Shown in pieces: positions 62,430 to 64,000 of a DNA stretch of 64,000 bases. Within the stretch, counting starts at the first letter, position 1. Each line of letters opens with the position of its first letter. The position numbers were made by a program, and so were the translations under genes. The notes under the pieces were generated by a model that saw nothing but the letters and a program-made list of their open reading frames with translations, made no database searches and was not told the origin of the DNA. The stretch lies in contig OY969087.1 of NCBI GenBank assembly GCA_963697525.1, forward strand, positions 62,001 to 126,000, read 5' to 3'. This DNA comes from Bradymonas sp963697525. GTDB taxonomy: Bacteria > Myxococcota_A > Bradymonadia > Bradymonadales > Bradymonadaceae.

Positions 62430-63446
62430 TCAAAGCTGGTTCGTAATCCCTTCCGCGACCGCCGCCGCGTCGTACAACTCCTCCCAATCGTTCCGTAGGA
62501 TCGCGTAGCGGTACTCATCCTCAAACTTGCCATCCTCGCCCACCGCAAAGCCACGAAGCGTCCCCTCGAACTCGAATCCCAGTGTCTTTTCGATGGATCG
62601 CTTCGAGGCGAGGTTCGACGCGGCGCAGCCGGTTTCGATCCGGTGCAGGCCGAGACGTTCGAAGCCCAGGTAGAACAGGTGCGGCTTGCTCCCCGGCGCG
62701 ACGCCGTTGCCACGCATCTCGGGCAGCGTGAACGCTCCGGTGTAGCCGCGTCGCGCAGGCCAACTGCCAATCCCGAGCAGGCTGCACCCGGCGAGCTCGC
62801 CGTCGAGTGTGGCGTAGAAACCCCACTTCGTGCGGCGCCCCTGGGCGTCGTACCGCGGCAGGTAATGGGCGCGGACAGCCTCGATGAACTCGTCGCCGTC
62901 CGGGCGCCCACAAAGGCGCTCCTCGAGTTCGCCTACGCTCTGCTCGGTGATGAGGTGCAACGTGATGGACTGATGCGTCAGGCTGGACGGCGCGATGGAC
63001 ATCGAGAAGTGGTCCTGGTCAGCCCGCTCGTTCGACGGCGTGGCCTCACGGTCCACAAAGTAGCTCGCCTCGAAGCAACGACGCATCTCGGCGACCGAAA
63101 CCGGATACCACGGCATCAGCTCGTCGGCCTGGTCGACCTCCATCCATGCCACCTCGTGAATCTCGGCGTCATCGGGCTCACCGACAGGCTCGGGCTCCAA
63201 CAGGCGGCACGCGAAGACGAAGAACGTGTCGTCTCGCCCCCCCAGGCGCTCGCTGACGGCTACGAGCTTATGAGGCTCGACCTCGTACCCGGTCTCCTCG
63301 AACACCTCGCGACGCGCCGTCTGGGCGAGCGACTCGCCAGGGCTTTGACCGCCGCCGGGAAGGCTCCAGCCGCGCCCGCCGTCGTTTCGCACCATCAGCA
63401 CGCGCTCGTCGTGCTCGTCGAATACCAGTCCGTAGACGATGTGCAT
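62430..63446 (-). CDS. Fused Nudix hydrolase and GNAT acetyltransferase
   Basis: 338 aa from ATG 63446 (MHIVYGLVFDEHDERVLMVR). Residues 1-135 are a Nudix domain with intact box LPGGGQSPGESLAQTARREV followed by FEETGY. Residues about 170-338 are a RimJ/RimL-type acetyltransferase: YATLDGELAGCSLLGIGSW, FTLPEMRGNGVAPGSKPHLF, CAASNLASKRSIEKTLGFEF, FEGTLRGFAVGEDGKFED. Both domains are in one uninterrupted frame with a plausible linker (NERADQDHFSMSIAPSSL), so this is a real fusion in this sequence. Substrates unknown. Confidence 0.82.
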   Translation of the reverse strand: MHIVYGLVFDEHDERVLMVRNDGGRGWSLPGGGQSPGESLAQTARREVFEETGYEVEPHKLVAVSERLGGRDDTFFVFACRLLEPEPVGEPDDAEIHEVAWMEVDQADELMPWYPVSVAEMRRCFEASYFVDREATPSNERADQDHFSMSIAPSSLTHQSITLHLITEQSVGELEERLCGRPDGDEFIEAVRAHYLPRYDAQGRRTKWGFYATLDGELAGCSLLGIGSWPARRGYTGAFTLPEMRGNGVAPGSKPHLFYLGFERLGLHRIETGCAASNLASKRSIEKTLGFEFEGTLRGFAVGEDGKFEDEYRYAILRNDWEELYDAAAVAEGITNQL

Positions 63447-63472
63447 GAGGGAGCCCTCGGGTTGCGTCTGGT

Positions 63473-64000
63473 TCACAGGTCCATGTCGGCGACGAGTTCG
63501 ACGGCCATCCCGGCGTAGTCGCAGGCGACGGGATCTGCGACCCTCCGATGAACGACCGGGACGTCGACGTGGTCCGCGTAGAAGCCAAGAAGATGCTCCT
63601 GCCAACGCTCGAAATGCGCGAGGATCTGCGCGTCGTCGCCGAGGCGGTCGAGGTAGGTCGACCACGCCTCATTTCGCCGCCGCCGGGTTTCCGAAATCGC
63701 CGCGGCGAGCGCCTCGGACGCCACGTGAAGCACGAGCGGGGCGACGCCGTGTTCGGTGAGCCTGGCGTACTGGCGCTGGATGGCGGCGGCTTCGTCGCTC
63801 GTCAGGTCGCGCTCCTCCGGTATCCACAGATGCGCCGCGTGGCTGCCGAGGAATCGCTCGACGAGCACGTAGATCCCGACGTTACCGCGCCGCCCACGAA
63901 ACTTCGAGCGCGCCTTAATGCCAAACAGCGCGTCGATCTGCTCGACCAACCGTCGGGTATGGGCGAGCACGGCGTCGAGCTCGACGCTGCCTCGAGCGCG
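63473..64000 (-). CDS. Partial protein at the right edge, possibly a deoxynucleoside-kinase-like protein
   Basis: The frame is open to the window edge, so the N-terminus is missing; about 175 codons are visible. Segments NVGIYVLVERFLGSHAAHLW, TSDEAAAIQRQYARLTEHGV, VAPLVLHVASEALAAAISET, RRRRNEAWSTYLDRLGDDAQ and AHFERWQEHLLGFYADHVDV follow the helix/strand order of the C-terminal half of dNK-type P-loop kinases. The P-loop itself is not in the window, so this is a weak call. The gene ends 27 bases before the Nudix-GNAT start and shares its direction. Confidence 0.5.
   Translation of the reverse strand, partial: RARGSVELDAVLAHTRRLVEQIDALFGIKARSKFRGRRGNVGIYVLVERFLGSHAAHLWIPEERDLTSDEAAAIQRQYARLTEHGVAPLVLHVASEALAAAISETRRRRNEAWSTYLDRLGDDAQILAHFERWQEHLLGFYADHVDVPVVHRRVADPVACDYAGMAVELVADMDL

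Overview
The window is high-GC DNA (roughly 60-65 percent by eye, lower in parts of 41.4-44.8 kb and 53-54 kb) from what looks like a deltaproteobacterial-type chromosome (Myxococcota/Bradymonadota-like). That placement is inference from the gene families: an SDR with a zinc-ribbon N-terminus, an SNF2+SWIM pair, RecBCD, SEC-C proteins and DNA-modifying accessory genes. I see no rRNA, tRNA or CRISPR array. Most of the window is accessory, with a strong nucleic-acid and defence flavour.

Layout. (1) 0-8 kb, minus strand: a run of five genes reading leftwards: a protein with two AAA+ modules, a SEC-C zinc-ribbon protein ending in a RelE-like toxin fold, a small HEAT-like protein, a second SEC-C/TPR protein, and a frameshifted SDR oxidoreductase running off the left edge. 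(2) 8.1-9.2 kb: a TA-flanked inverted-repeat (MITE-like) element, a 59-codon gene and an orphan RQC + HTH protein. (3) 9.4-16 kb: a membrane-anchored sigma-factor-like protein, divergent from a three-gene operon of a beta-CASP RNase, a SIS-domain protein and a CTP-synthase-like/methyltransferase/cytidylate-kinase-like fusion. This operon is the most unusual thing in the window. (4) 16.1-31 kb: a broken nuclease gene, a double-HTH regulator, an SNF2 helicase coupled to a SWIM protein, and recC-recB-recD (recC frameshifted in this sequence). (5) 31.3-39.8 kb: a five-gene plus-strand operon (NERD-helicase, KAP NTPase with an EF-hand loop, unknown protein, PLD nuclease, SNF2-like helicase). Its last gene loses its C-terminal half at about 39.83 kb. 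(6) 39.86-53.45 kb: a probable integrated element with a tyrosine recombinase, near-identical 18-bp inverted sites at both ends, and a cargo of a degenerate IrrE-like pair, a HEPN protein, a GDGKSH-type ATPase translationally coupled to a giant PD-(D/E)XK protein, and a 387-aa protein typical of mobile DNA. (7) 53.9-57.6 kb: a six-gene operon of unknown function. (8) 57.8-64 kb: a chromosomal-looking set of small metabolic and modification genes: methyltransferases, acetyltransferases, Nudix hydrolases, an alpha/beta hydrolase, an NTF2-like protein, and a partial possible kinase at the right edge.

How the genes may work together. Regions 5 and 6 look like nested defence modules beside the host RecBCD exonuclease. 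Region 3 looks like a nucleotide-chemistry system: CTP-synthase-type amidoligase, SAM methyltransferase and CMP-kinase-type domain on one chain, with an RNA-processing nuclease and a sugar-phosphate-isomerase-type protein in the same operon and a tethered sigma-like regulator next door. All system-level roles are inference. Three or four coding frames are broken by single-base shifts, so consensus errors in the assembly should be ruled out before any is called a pseudogene.
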